Below, one piece after another: positions 11,500 through 19,209 of a stretch of DNA of 64,000 nt. The stretch is taken from positions 50,150 through 114,149 of the forward strand of contig NZ_SADR02000024.1 of NCBI RefSeq assembly GCF_004010325.2. Reading direction: 5' to 3'. A program made the position numbers and the translations under genes. The stretch's first letter is position 1, and each line of letters opens with the position of its first letter. The notes under the pieces were generated by a model. That model had not been told where the DNA came from, made no database searches, and was given only the letters and a program-made list of their open reading frames with translations. The DNA is from Mesorhizobium sp. M00.F.Ca.ET.216.01.1.1. GTDB lineage: Bacteria > Pseudomonadota > Alphaproteobacteria > Rhizobiales > Rhizobiaceae.

Positions 11500-11839
11500 C
11501 GGGTCTTGCCTTTCGTAGTCTTACGTCAGGCGCAGGCTTGGTCTTGATTTTTCCGACAGATGACGCATTCCGCCGCTCCTCGATCCACGCTTCGACTTCT
11601 GCCAAGTCCCAAACAACACAGCGGGCGGTGAGATTGAAGCGTCGTGGGAACTCGCCACGCTGTTCCATCTCATAGACGGTCGTATCAGACAGGGGAACGA
11701 TTTCTCGCAGCTGCGACCGGCGAACAGTTCGCACTACTCGACGCGACGCGATGTGTGGTAGAACCAGAAGTGGATCCGGCTGCCCAATTTCGATGCCCTT
11801 GAATTTATCGACCTCGGAAGACTGCTGCCGTTTGACCAT
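11480..11839 (-). CDS. AlpA/MerR-like small DNA-binding protein, probable recombination directionality factor
   Basis: The central helix-turn-helix region (LREIVPLSDTTVYEMEQRGEFPRRFNL, then WDLAEVEAWIEER) is that of AlpA-family excisionases, which bend DNA at attachment sites and favour excision. It is convergent with the integrase, overlapping its 3' end by 20 bases. I prefer the MVKRQQ start. An open frame continues 24 residues further upstream to 11911. Excisionases of this type accompany integrases of rhizobial ICEs, so a role in island excision is likely. Confidence 0.75.
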   Translation of the reverse strand: MVKRQQSSEVDKFKGIEIGQPDPLLVLPHIASRRVVRTVRRSQLREIVPLSDTTVYEMEQRGEFPRRFNLTARCVVWDLAEVEAWIEERRNASSVGKIKTKPAPDVRLRKARPVKSDQG

Positions 11840-11990
11840 TTGCGTGACCGGGATGGATTGCCTTACTGGCCAACAATCGCGCAACTTTTCGAGGTTTCGT
11901 ACAGCCCTCAATTGCGACCACGTATCCTCGCCTACTGACGTGAAGACTCAAGGGCATTTCACTGCGGATTATGTCAGGACCGCACCACCA

Positions 11991-12128
11991 ATGGGATCCA
12001 TCGAGCAGGCGCTGCATAAGGTCCGACAGGCGATCCTTGCTGCAGGCTTCTCGATGCTCGAATATCTCAAGCTGCGCGCTGACAATGACCTTGCGCCAAT
12101 TGACGCGTTAATCGGCCGGCGCGGCTAG
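11991..12128 (+). CDS. Short hypothetical protein, possibly a remnant
   Basis: A 45-residue frame (MGSIEQALHKVRQ...) ends in a TAG. The next codons in the same frame continue with plausible coding sequence (AKRREITLTAEDAKRRR), so it may be the front of a longer gene interrupted by a stop. No family recognised. Confidence 0.3.
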   Translation: MGSIEQALHKVRQAILAAGFSMLEYLKLRADNDLAPIDALIGRRG

Positions 12129-12601
12129 ATCGCGGCGGAGGCGAAGCGCCGCGAGATCACGCTCACAGCCGAGGACGCGAAGCGCCGCCGGCTTCGCAGT
12201 TACGCCGTCGCCGATCTCACCAATCATGAGAGATTGCCGACATGGACAGCGAGACTTGGTCTTTGGTTAAACGGCAGCAGGCTCGGCGGTCGCAACGGCT
12301 ACCTTGTCAAATACTGTGATGAGAAACGTTGCATCGCCAACATCTTCATCGAAGATGTGCTCGCATATTTCGAATTCCTGCGTGCCTTAGCGTGGCTGAT
12401 CACGGAGGACGGCAGAACAGCCGATGCCGACCGACAAAAGGTGAAAGGCAATGAAGGCGAGCATAGTTCCTGCTCCGCTTGGTTGTTTGCGGAACCGGAC
12501 CGAGTGTTGGAAAATGAAAGTTGGGGACAGTGCTCTCCGGCAGTTGATTGCAGACGCATCACAATGCGTATTACTCCGACTCAACCGCGCGGGGAAAACC
12601 A
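12129..12601. other. Region without a confident gene
   Basis: An open frame from 12234 to 12728 exists but its codon choice becomes unconvincing after about 12400. It could be a decayed island gene. Nothing else recognised. Confidence 0.3.
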
Positions 12602-12742
12602 ATGGCGAAGAAACCCAATGAGACTACGAGCAAGAAAGTTGCTTCGACGGCATCCAAGTTGCTTCGTTCTAACAGCTCCTCAAAGGCAGTCAAATCGGTC
12701 GCGGGATCCGCTCTTACGCAAAGGGTGAAAAAAAAGAAATAG
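12602..12742 (+). CDS. Small basic Ser/Lys-rich protein
   Basis: A 46-residue protein, MAKKPNETTSKKVASTAS at the start and TQRVKKKK at the end, with the internal repeat-like blocks ASKLLR and VKSVAGSALTQ. I recall small proteins of this composition as conserved hypotheticals in rhizobial genomes and islands. The high lysine content suggests nucleic-acid contact. No function is known to me. Confidence 0.6.
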   Translation: MAKKPNETTSKKVASTASKLLRSNSSSKAVKSVAGSALTQRVKKKK

Positions 12743-13230
12743 CGCCGGTTTGACAGACATGGAGCAGTTTTGGCCTCATTCAGAAGAGCGCCAAGGAGTT
12801 TGGTTTCCGGCGAACTGGTTGTGTCCGAAAAGGTGGACTGCACGTTGGCGTCGACGCCATCCACAAACTGGAGAGCGCAGAGATTGGCGTTTTGGTTTGC
12901 CTTGATCCACCAACGGCACCGATGCTGAGAGAGGCTGCATCCGAGGGTGAGGTCGGCCCGCGCTCAAAGCAAGTTCCTAAAGTCCAGATTTAGAAGACGC
13001 CCGTCGAACGCCTGGGGGATGATAGATCTTCCGGAAGTAGGAAGACAGCCGGCTGTTTCGCCACAAAAGCTTGGCCGCAAGCGGGTTGAGGGTCAAACGG
13101 AAATGATGTTTCCAATGTCTTCAAACAGCAGAATGTCGAAGGGCCAAAACGCAAGGGAAATGGGCCCATCCGGACGGTCGACATCGAAGTGACCCGCGGA
13201 CCATAGCCGAAAACAAAATAGCCTTTAAGG
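12743..13230. other. Region without a confident gene
   Basis: I see no open frame with convincing codon use on either strand and no repeat. It probably represents eroded island sequence. Confidence 0.3.
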
Positions 13231-13262
13231 GCCCGCTCGACTGAATCCAGGAGCGGGCTTTT
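13231..13262 (+). terminator. Intrinsic terminator hairpin
   Basis: An 8-base perfect stem (GCCCGCTC paired with GAGCGGGC) with a 12-base loop is followed by TTTT on the plus strand. It also lies just after the 3' end of the minus-strand tRNA-like gene but lacks a T-run in that direction. Confidence 0.75.
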
Positions 13263-13264
13263 CT

Positions 13265-13351
13265 AATTCAGGGCGGGGTTCGAACCCACGAGACCGATGA
13301 AGGTCCACCTCCTTATCAGGGATGCGCAATCGACCGCTCTGCCACCTATCC
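13265..13351 (-). tRNA. Class II (serine-like) tRNA-like gene with a GAU anticodon, probably degenerate
   Basis: Read on the minus strand this folds as a tRNA with a serine-type D-arm (GGTGGCAGAGCGGTCGATTGC), a long variable arm (GGACC...GGTCT) and a canonical T-loop (GGTTCGAACCC). The seven-base anticodon loop CTGATAA gives anticodon GAU, normally isoleucine. There is one mismatch in the anticodon stem and two in the acceptor stem, and CCA is not encoded. It is therefore either a remnant or an unusual island-borne tRNA. Confidence 0.5.
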
Positions 13352-13369
13352 ACAACGTTGGTTCGATTG

Positions 13370-13611
13370 ATCGATCTTCAAGCCCCGAGACATTCTCGGT
13401 GCGAATACGGCGGACTTTTGCCGCAAGCACGGCATTTCGGCAGCGACCTTCTATAAGTTCAAGGCGAAGTTTGGCGGGGATGGAATTGTCCGACGCCCGT
13501 CCCCTGACGGCGCTGGAGGACGAGAACGCGCGGCTCAAGAAGCTGCCGGCGGAGCGGATGCTCGACAATGGATCTTGAAGGATGCTGCCGCAAAAATGTA
13601 TGGTCCGCCCC
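13370..13611 (+). pseudogene. IS3-family OrfA transposase remnant
   Basis: Two reading frames give NTADFCRKHGISAATFYKFK followed by MELSDARPLTALEDENARLKK and a broken tail KDAAAKM. These are the helix-turn-helix and leucine-zipper parts of IS3/IS911 OrfA. A frame change occurs around 13480 and an in-frame stop near 13578. OrfB is missing. Confidence 0.75.
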
Positions 13612-14146
13612 GTCCGGGCAAGGTGTCGCGAGATCGCGAATGACCTATGGAAGGGCCGATACCCTCGAAGAGCGGCTTGGGTTGAAGCCGCTGGTTGGCC
13701 AGCGCATTGCGCCGATCATCATCTTCGCCGCCAGCATCGAACATCACCTGGAGCGGCGTTGTGGAAGCTCAAGGGCGTCAATCCAAAGGGCATTCGACCC
13801 GAGACCGACGCGAAGATGATCTCTGATTTGATCGGGATGCTTGAAACATTCGCGTCAACCGCTGCCAGCGGGAGACGAGCGCACCCTTCTTCAGACATGG
13901 TCCAATGCGGCCAGTCTTGCATTTGCGATCAGGAATGACATCGCTCATGGCGTGCCACCAACTTGGGCGAGAACGCGCAAGAGACCGTCCAGCGACTATT
14001 GGGCCGACGATCACTCTCTCGATCTCGTTCGTCACGCCTTCGCGGTTCTACTGCGCGTCACTGTTGGCGTTTCGACAGAGAAGATGCCGTTGATCGAGCT
14101 TGCGAACCCATCTTTGCTACGTGCCCTCCGCCGCGAATTATTCTGA
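13612..14146 (+). pseudogene. Broken HEPN-like hypothetical protein
   Basis: Successive fragments in different frames read GLKPLVGQRIAPIIIFAAS, then WKLKGVNPKGIRPETDAKM, then TWSNAASLAFAIRNDIAHG. The last contains RNDIAH, the R-x4-H motif typical of HEPN RNase-like domains of toxins and abortive-infection proteins. At least two frameshifts separate the pieces, so the gene is no longer intact. Family assignment rests on the short motif and is tentative. Confidence 0.4.
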
Positions 14147-14452
14147 GCGAGATGGCCTGCAAAGACTATAATCCGACCTTCAGAAATACTAAATCGGCAG
14201 CGATGGCTTCCTATTTCCCCGCGAGCGCTACACTGGTCACTTCAAGAATGGCGGCACCGTACCGCGGGCGCGCAGGCCAGGATGTCCAGTTCGACGTCAC
14301 GGAAGGCCAATCGAAGACACGATCGAGGCATTCAACAATCTTGGATTTAACGATCGCACGATGACGATCAATCGTACGGCTACTCGGGCTATATCGCTCG
14401 AACTTGGACCGATTGCCCTTGGCCGCTTCCAGGTCGCATTGGTTTCGAGGTT

Positions 14453-15013
14453 GTGCCGGCATTCAACGAAGCTTTCTACGGCGCGCTCCACGTCGATCAT
14501 ATCGATCACAGCTGGAATGAGAATGACGGCCTCGCTTTTCGCATTCAAAATACACTTGGCCTTGCCGGCTTAGTGGTCGGCGGCAAAGTAGAGTTCTGCA
14601 AGATAAGCGGCACCATTCCAATCGGCGGCGCGCTGGTTACCTTGGGCGCGAAGTCGGCGACGGGGTCGACATCGCTTGATACGCCCAATGGCGACAGCAC
14701 AACCTACCATGTGCGGCTCACGCAGCCGATCTACATGCTCGCCCATGTCGTCACGCCGGTGTTTTCAGGTACGGTCCCCCTGTGGTTCAAGTTGGAACCG
14801 ACCAAGGGCAAGATCCCTACAACGCTGGGACAGAAGGGGTCGATCCAGATCACACCGACAGGACAGCGCCGTGACTACGTCCTTGTCGTTAGGCTCGATC
14901 AGGCCGCCTTTCTCCCGCAAGGGCTGACCGCGTCGGGCAAAGTCGACGTTAATTGGCAGGCACCGACCACGCTGCCGCCGACCGCGGCCGGCATCACGAT
15001 GCCGCACCAGTAG
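14453..15013 (+). CDS. Hypothetical protein, N-terminus uncertain
   Basis: The 186-residue frame from a GTG at 14453 has good codon use and is rich in beta-strand pattern (GLAGLVVGGKVEFCKISGT, then VTPVFSGTVPLWFKLEP). The same frame is open upstream to about 14348 without an ATG (reading SYGYSGYIARTW), so the true N-terminus may be lost. Family not recognised. It lies between a broken HEPN-like gene and the four-gene cassette. Confidence 0.5.
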   Translation: MPAFNEAFYGALHVDHIDHSWNENDGLAFRIQNTLGLAGLVVGGKVEFCKISGTIPIGGALVTLGAKSATGSTSLDTPNGDSTTYHVRLTQPIYMLAHVVTPVFSGTVPLWFKLEPTKGKIPTTLGQKGSIQITPTGQRRDYVLVVRLDQAAFLPQGLTASGKVDVNWQAPTTLPPTAAGITMPHQ

Positions 15014-15470
15014 CGAATTTCTCGCTGTAGCCGGGTTTGAGCGCAGCAAGCGATCTATTCGTCGCACTGCAATCGGCCTATGGCGAACTGAGTGCGAGGC
15101 CCTTTTGGAGGGCTTTTCCGTGTTGGCCGAAACGGTAGCTTTGGGTCAGGTCACGACTATGCCTAGCGGGGTGCCTCAACGTTCGTTTCCGACTATTTGT
15201 GCCTTAAAACTGCCAACCTGCAACGGCCCAACGCCGCCTGGCAGCTTTTGCGCCTCGTGTCGGCCATAGAGGCGAACTTTACCTCTGCCCGGAAGCAGAC
15301 ATTTCGGTTGACAACGCGCGCCGTCGCGGTCGCGCCATGAACAGGCATGGAATGTGGGTTCAACTGAAATGGATAGCTGGAGACTAGTATTGGCAAAAGT
15401 GCTTGCATCGCGGTGCGAACTGACGCTCTCTATTAGCTTAAGGTAAGATCAATTAGCTAAACCTAGTGCC
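15014..15470. other. Intergenic region upstream of the four-gene cassette
   Basis: No gene seen. A short terminator-like hairpin (GCCCT, five-base loop, AGGGC, then TTTT) lies at 15099-15117 and would end transcription of the preceding gene. Just before the methyltransferase start, TTAGCTTAA and TTAGCTAA form a direct repeat pair about 20 bases apart (15433-15463), a possible operator. No strong ribosome-binding sequence precedes the ATG at 15471. Confidence 0.45.
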
Positions 15471-16499
15471 ATGGGCGATACTGACATCAACGCCGCTTTC
15501 GCGGGGGTGGACATAGCGCGATTTGCCCCGAGGGGGCATGAGCGTTTTGATGGTCCTATTCGAACGTTCTCAGACGCAGATGGGACAACTCTCTCAGCAA
15601 TATCGGATCGAACGTTTCTTAGGTGGATAATCAGAGAACTCGGCGATCTGAGGGGGAAGCGCATATACGAAATTGGAACAGGAACTGGTTATCTGGTGTC
15701 AGTACTCTCCTTGCTAGCCGGCAGGGAAGGAGACGTCCCACTGATATTTGGTTGCGAGATTATTCCCGACCTCTTCGATCAATCACAGCGCGCCCTCATC
15801 GGCACTTCTGGTGTGCGCGTGCAATTAGGTGATTGGGTCGATCGACTGCCCGAGCTGGGTCTCTTCGACGTCATAATAGCCACTTCTGCGTTTCGTGGCA
15901 TCCCGCGACTGCTTCGCGAGGCGTTGCGGGTGCCGGGAGGCATGCTCGCTATGCCTGTAGCGATTCCGGGTGGCGGGGACTGCTTTACGATCTTCCTAGC
16001 AACCGAGAAAGGACTACTCACGGTCGGCGCTAGGATGTCCGTGTCCGTCCCTACAACCGGTTCCATTGCAGATGAGGACACATGGTACATCCCGCTTGAA
16101 AAGCTTATTGATCCGCGACCGAAGTCCTTCTTGCATATTGAAAAGGGCCGAGGCTTTGGTCACCCTGTTTTGGATTCTTTGGCATTCCGGAGCTACCTTT
16201 TTGGCGCTGAACCGAATTTCCGCGCTGTGAACCTAGGCGTCGAGCGTACATTCGACCTCACACACTACTCTTTCGGTCTCATCGATAGCGAGCGCCGCTC
16301 GGGCGCGCTTTATCACGGCCGCGACATAGTCGTGTTCGGTGATCTGGGCCTCGAATTTGCCGGCACCTTGGCAGCCCATCGGGAACGATGGCAAGCAAAT
16401 GGGCAGTCGGATCTTAGCCGAGTGCACTATCATATCCCTTGGACCGCGTTCGATGCTGACCAGTTGCCAAGCGGATATGTTGCTGCCCTTGGAGGCTGA
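15471..16499 (+). CDS. Protein-L-isoaspartate O-methyltransferase-like enzyme (possible peptide-modifying)
   Basis: The N-terminal 200 residues are a class I SAM-dependent methyltransferase of the isoaspartyl (PIMT) type: SAISDRTFLRWIIREL as the substrate-binding helix, YEIGTGTGYLVSVLS (residues 66-80) as SAM motif I, and DVIIATSAF as post-motif. A further 140-residue C-terminal domain is not part of ordinary repair PIMTs. Repair enzymes act on damaged proteins, but PIMT homologues with extra C-terminal domains also modify aspartates in ribosomal peptides (aspartimide-forming RiPP pathways). The gene heads a coupled operon; only two bases separate it from the next gene. Confidence 0.75.
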   Translation: MGDTDINAAFAGVDIARFAPRGHERFDGPIRTFSDADGTTLSAISDRTFLRWIIRELGDLRGKRIYEIGTGTGYLVSVLSLLAGREGDVPLIFGCEIIPDLFDQSQRALIGTSGVRVQLGDWVDRLPELGLFDVIIATSAFRGIPRLLREALRVPGGMLAMPVAIPGGGDCFTIFLATEKGLLTVGARMSVSVPTTGSIADEDTWYIPLEKLIDPRPKSFLHIEKGRGFGHPVLDSLAFRSYLFGAEPNFRAVNLGVERTFDLTHYSFGLIDSERRSGALYHGRDIVVFGDLGLEFAGTLAAHRERWQANGQSDLSRVHYHIPWTAFDADQLPSGYVAALGG

Positions 16500-16501
16500 G
16501 G

Positions 16502-17434
16502 ATGTTGCAGACGGCTCCTCCAGACTTGTCATACGTTTGTCCCGATGTGAGATTTCGGGAAATAGGTTGCATCCCCATCATCGGAATGAAGTGCGCAGCA
16601 GAGCTGATGGAAACTCCCTGGGTGTCGCGAGACGTTTCCGCTCTGGATGAACTTGCTGCCCTCCTCACACCCCAGCGTATCGCGGCACGGCATGGGACGC
16701 GCTTGGTCACGCTCGAGCATAAGGAACGATGGCGGAACCTCCGGGCGCAACAGAGATTGGGCGATTATCTCGCTGGTCTCGACACAACTGAATTTTATCT
16801 CAGGCAGAGTGACGCGTCCTTCGTCGACATCGCGCATCGATTGCCTGTTTCACCTCGATCACGCGAGCCGGCATACTTCGACAACATATGGATCGGTCCG
16901 CCAGGAACGGTGCAAACCTTTCATCAAGATAACCACAACGACTACGTCACGAACCATAATTACTTCATTCAGTTGTTTGGGTGGAAATATGTTGCAGTCT
17001 GCCACCCACGGGATACCTTCGCGCTCACGGACGGCGCCACAGTGCGAGGGCACCATTGCGATGCCTCGCCGACGGACCCCAATGTCTGGCAACGCGTGCC
17101 GTCGTTACGTCATGCAATCGTCGGTCCATGCGACCTCCTGCATATCCCTCCCAGTTACTGGCATTACGTCCAATCCCTCTCAGTTAGCATTTCGGTGTCG
17201 CGTTGGTGGTTCGATAACCACTTGGCAGAGATCATTTACAGCGTTGGGCAAGAGCGTTGGGAGCGTCCTGCAATCGTTGTGGCGGATACTAGGACATTCT
17301 TGGCTGACCTTGAAGAGTTTGGCGGCGCTTCTGCTTTGAAGCGTGTCCTTTTGCAATTGTCTCCCATCGCAAGATTTGCAATTATAACGGCGTTCAGTGA
17401 ATTCTATGGCAAAGGAGTTTTCGACTATGTCTGA
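16502..17434 (+). CDS. JmjC/cupin-8 Fe(II)/2-oxoglutarate hydroxylase
   Basis: A 310-residue cupin-like (cupin_8, factor-inhibiting-HIF-like) oxygenase. The iron triad is visible: H141 and D143 in TFHQDNHND, and H221 in PPSYWHYVQS. GWKYVAVCHPRD and SVSISVSRWW are the conserved core strands. Enzymes of this family hydroxylate protein or peptide side chains using 2-oxoglutarate and oxygen. It starts two bases after the methyltransferase stop and its end overlaps the start of the small peptide gene by eight bases, so the products are probably made together. Confidence 0.8.
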   Translation: MLQTAPPDLSYVCPDVRFREIGCIPIIGMKCAAELMETPWVSRDVSALDELAALLTPQRIAARHGTRLVTLEHKERWRNLRAQQRLGDYLAGLDTTEFYLRQSDASFVDIAHRLPVSPRSREPAYFDNIWIGPPGTVQTFHQDNHNDYVTNHNYFIQLFGWKYVAVCHPRDTFALTDGATVRGHHCDASPTDPNVWQRVPSLRHAIVGPCDLLHIPPSYWHYVQSLSVSISVSRWWFDNHLAEIIYSVGQERWERPAIVVADTRTFLADLEEFGGASALKRVLLQLSPIARFAIITAFSEFYGKGVFDYV

Positions 17435-17654
17435 AGCACCGCTTTCCTTCGAACTGAGTGAAGATCAAGCTAAGGCCCTCAGGTCCCTCGCTGGAGGTAA
17501 AGGCATACGCATTTCCGGTTATGTCGATGGGACAACCCTGAAGGTCGACAACATTGCCATCAACGCAGGGATAATCGGTATCAGCAGTTCACCCTTCAAG
17601 GACGGCATGGCCCCTTTTATCGCTTGCAATGGCCCGCTCGAAGTTGAAAAATGA
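17427..17654 (+). CDS. 75-residue peptide, candidate precursor for the flanking enzymes
   Basis: A small acidic protein with a strong ribosome-binding sequence (AAGGAG, nine bases before ATG). It starts inside the hydroxylase stop region (eight-base overlap) and its stop overlaps the next start by four bases. The N-terminal third (MSEAPLSFELSEDQAKALRS) is helical and leader-like; the rest is Gly/Ile/Asn/Ser-rich. It contains two Asp-Gly pairs (D34-G35, D59-G60) and one Asn-Gly (N68-G69), the dipeptides that PIMT enzymes recognise, plus a single cysteine (C67). A role as modified peptide is inferred from context. It could instead be a small enzyme subunit. Confidence 0.75.
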   Translation: MSEAPLSFELSEDQAKALRSLAGGKGIRISGYVDGTTLKVDNIAINAGIIGISSSPFKDGMAPFIACNGPLEVEK

Positions 17655-18418
17655 CAATGGACTACGTCGCGCGTTTTGTTGAAACTGCCCTTGACGAACA
17701 AGGCGACATAGCAACGCGCGACTACCTTCGGCTGTTTGGCGACGCTGTTGCACGTCACGTGCCGCCATACTTCCTCGCCGACTACGGCAACAGTTTTAGG
17801 TCGCATATTGAGAACCCGGTATGGGTGCTGCAGTCGCTTGTCTCGAATGCGATCAAAGAGGGCGAGGGTTCCCGCGACTTAGCGAAGATTGCCAACGCTT
17901 GCACAAGTGCCGGGCTTGTTGACGATCTGAGCCAGCATGTCGAGGATGAGGCAGGTCATTGCCGAATGTACCTTCGTCTCGCCGATCTGGTATTTCCAGA
18001 CGCATTGCCAGATAATGTGCGCGGGGCCGTTGAGACCCAGTTTCCCCCCATGCAGCACAGCCAGGTCGAGGCCGCTAGCCTCGAAACCTGGAGGGTGCTC
18101 GACTATTTGATTCAGGTGAACCTCGGTGAGGTGAGGACCCGCATTCACCAGAAGTTGTTGGAGCCCGTGCTCGAGGCATATTGCCCGCACCGTAACCTAG
18201 ACATGCTGGGTCGAACGCTATGCAAGTTAAGTGGCGACGAGTGTAGCCACATCCGCTACACTGCAAGACGCATCGGAGAACTGTCCAAAGAATTTGCCTC
18301 GACTCGGGTTGAAGAACTCTTTTGGCAGAGATTGCTACAGTTCACCGCATACACAGAGCGCGAATTGGGTAGCCAGAGGGCTGGAGGGTTTGCGACGTCC
18401 CTAGTTAGGGATCGGTGA
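17651..18418 (+). CDS. Putative ferritin-like or heme-oxygenase-like diiron protein
   Basis: A 255-residue helical protein with two ExxH motifs, E100-AG-H103 in HVEDEAGHCRMYL and E197-CS-H200 in SGDECSHIRYTA, separated by a helix with E160 (QVNLGEVRTRI). This spacing is that of non-heme diiron oxygenases. No named subfamily recognised. It overlaps the peptide gene by four bases (ATGA), so it is translationally coupled and ends the operon. It may perform an oxidation on the peptide or a shared small molecule. Confidence 0.6.
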   Translation: MTMDYVARFVETALDEQGDIATRDYLRLFGDAVARHVPPYFLADYGNSFRSHIENPVWVLQSLVSNAIKEGEGSRDLAKIANACTSAGLVDDLSQHVEDEAGHCRMYLRLADLVFPDALPDNVRGAVETQFPPMQHSQVEAASLETWRVLDYLIQVNLGEVRTRIHQKLLEPVLEAYCPHRNLDMLGRTLCKLSGDECSHIRYTARRIGELSKEFASTRVEELFWQRLLQFTAYTERELGSQRAGGFATSLVRDR

Positions 18419-18639
18419 TTGCTCCGTGGGGATCGTGTTGGCAGGCACGCTCTTATTCAGGTCGCCTTCGCCGTTGACCCGCGCCGTTAGATCTGTCGAC
18501 CTCCTGGATGAAAATTCGCTTGCGAACCGCGGGGAGTCAACCGGACAGTTCTCAGGACGGCTGTTGGCGCCAAGCGGTCCGCGCTATGCTGGACGTGTTA
18601 GTCCGTTTCTAGACCGGCCAACCCGAAAACAAATAGTCC
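18419..18639. other. Intergenic sequence after the cassette
   Basis: No convincing gene. It leads into a transposase remnant, so the right edge of the cassette borders mobile DNA. Confidence 0.3.
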
Positions 18640-18890
18640 GCTTGCGGCCCAGAAGCCGACGCATCTGGCCGCCGACAGCGCCTACGGATCGGCAGCGAAC
18701 CTCGCCTGGTTGGTCAAGGAACGGGAGATCGCGCAGCATATCCCCGTGTTCGATAAAACCGCACGGATGGCACTTTCTCGCGCGCCGACTTCATGTTCAG
18801 CGGAACTACTGGTTCGCCCTGAGCGAGGATCGACCGCTATTCTTTTTCGCCGGCCTTCGGACGCCTTGGCATGGTATCGGAAGGTTACTC
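18640..18890 (+). pseudogene. IS1182-like transposase fragment
   Basis: One frame reads LAADSAYGSAANLAWLVKER and IPVFDKTARM, and after a one-base shift DGTFSRADFMFSG-like sequence follows. This is the internal DDE-domain segment of IS1182-type transposases. Both ends of the gene are missing. Confidence 0.7.
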
Positions 18891-19036
18891 GGGTCTAGCC
18901 GGCGCGGCCGTCTTGTCCCGTTCCTGCCCGCTCCTTCGCTGCGCTCCCGTGTTGGGGACAAGCCAGCCCTGCACGCCGTCTCCTTTGGAGCCGTCCTCCC
19001 GGGACAGCGCGTCGGCCGCATCCAAGTCTGACGCTT

Positions 19037-19074
19037 CGTGAAACGAACGCCACCCTGCGACGGCGTTCGTCACG
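19037..19074. repeat. Strong inverted repeat
   Basis: ACGAACGCC and GGCGTTCGT pair perfectly around a 10-base loop, extended by CGTG/CACG. It could be a terminator without a T-run, or the end of a mobile element next to the transposase fragment. Confidence 0.5.
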
Positions 19075-19209
19075 TCTCTTCGATTGAGTGCCAGGAAGGG
19101 CGGGCCTGAGACGTACATTCCCGCTGGAAGCTCTGTGTGATAGCAACGGCTTGGCGCGGGTGTTTGAGCGCCCCCACGGCAGTGCCGGAATGGCGGATCG
19201 CTCAATTGC

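Noticed and set aside
12234..12728. 164-codon plus frame as a gene
   Set aside because: Only the first 60 codons look coding; the 3' part overlaps the better small basic protein in another frame.
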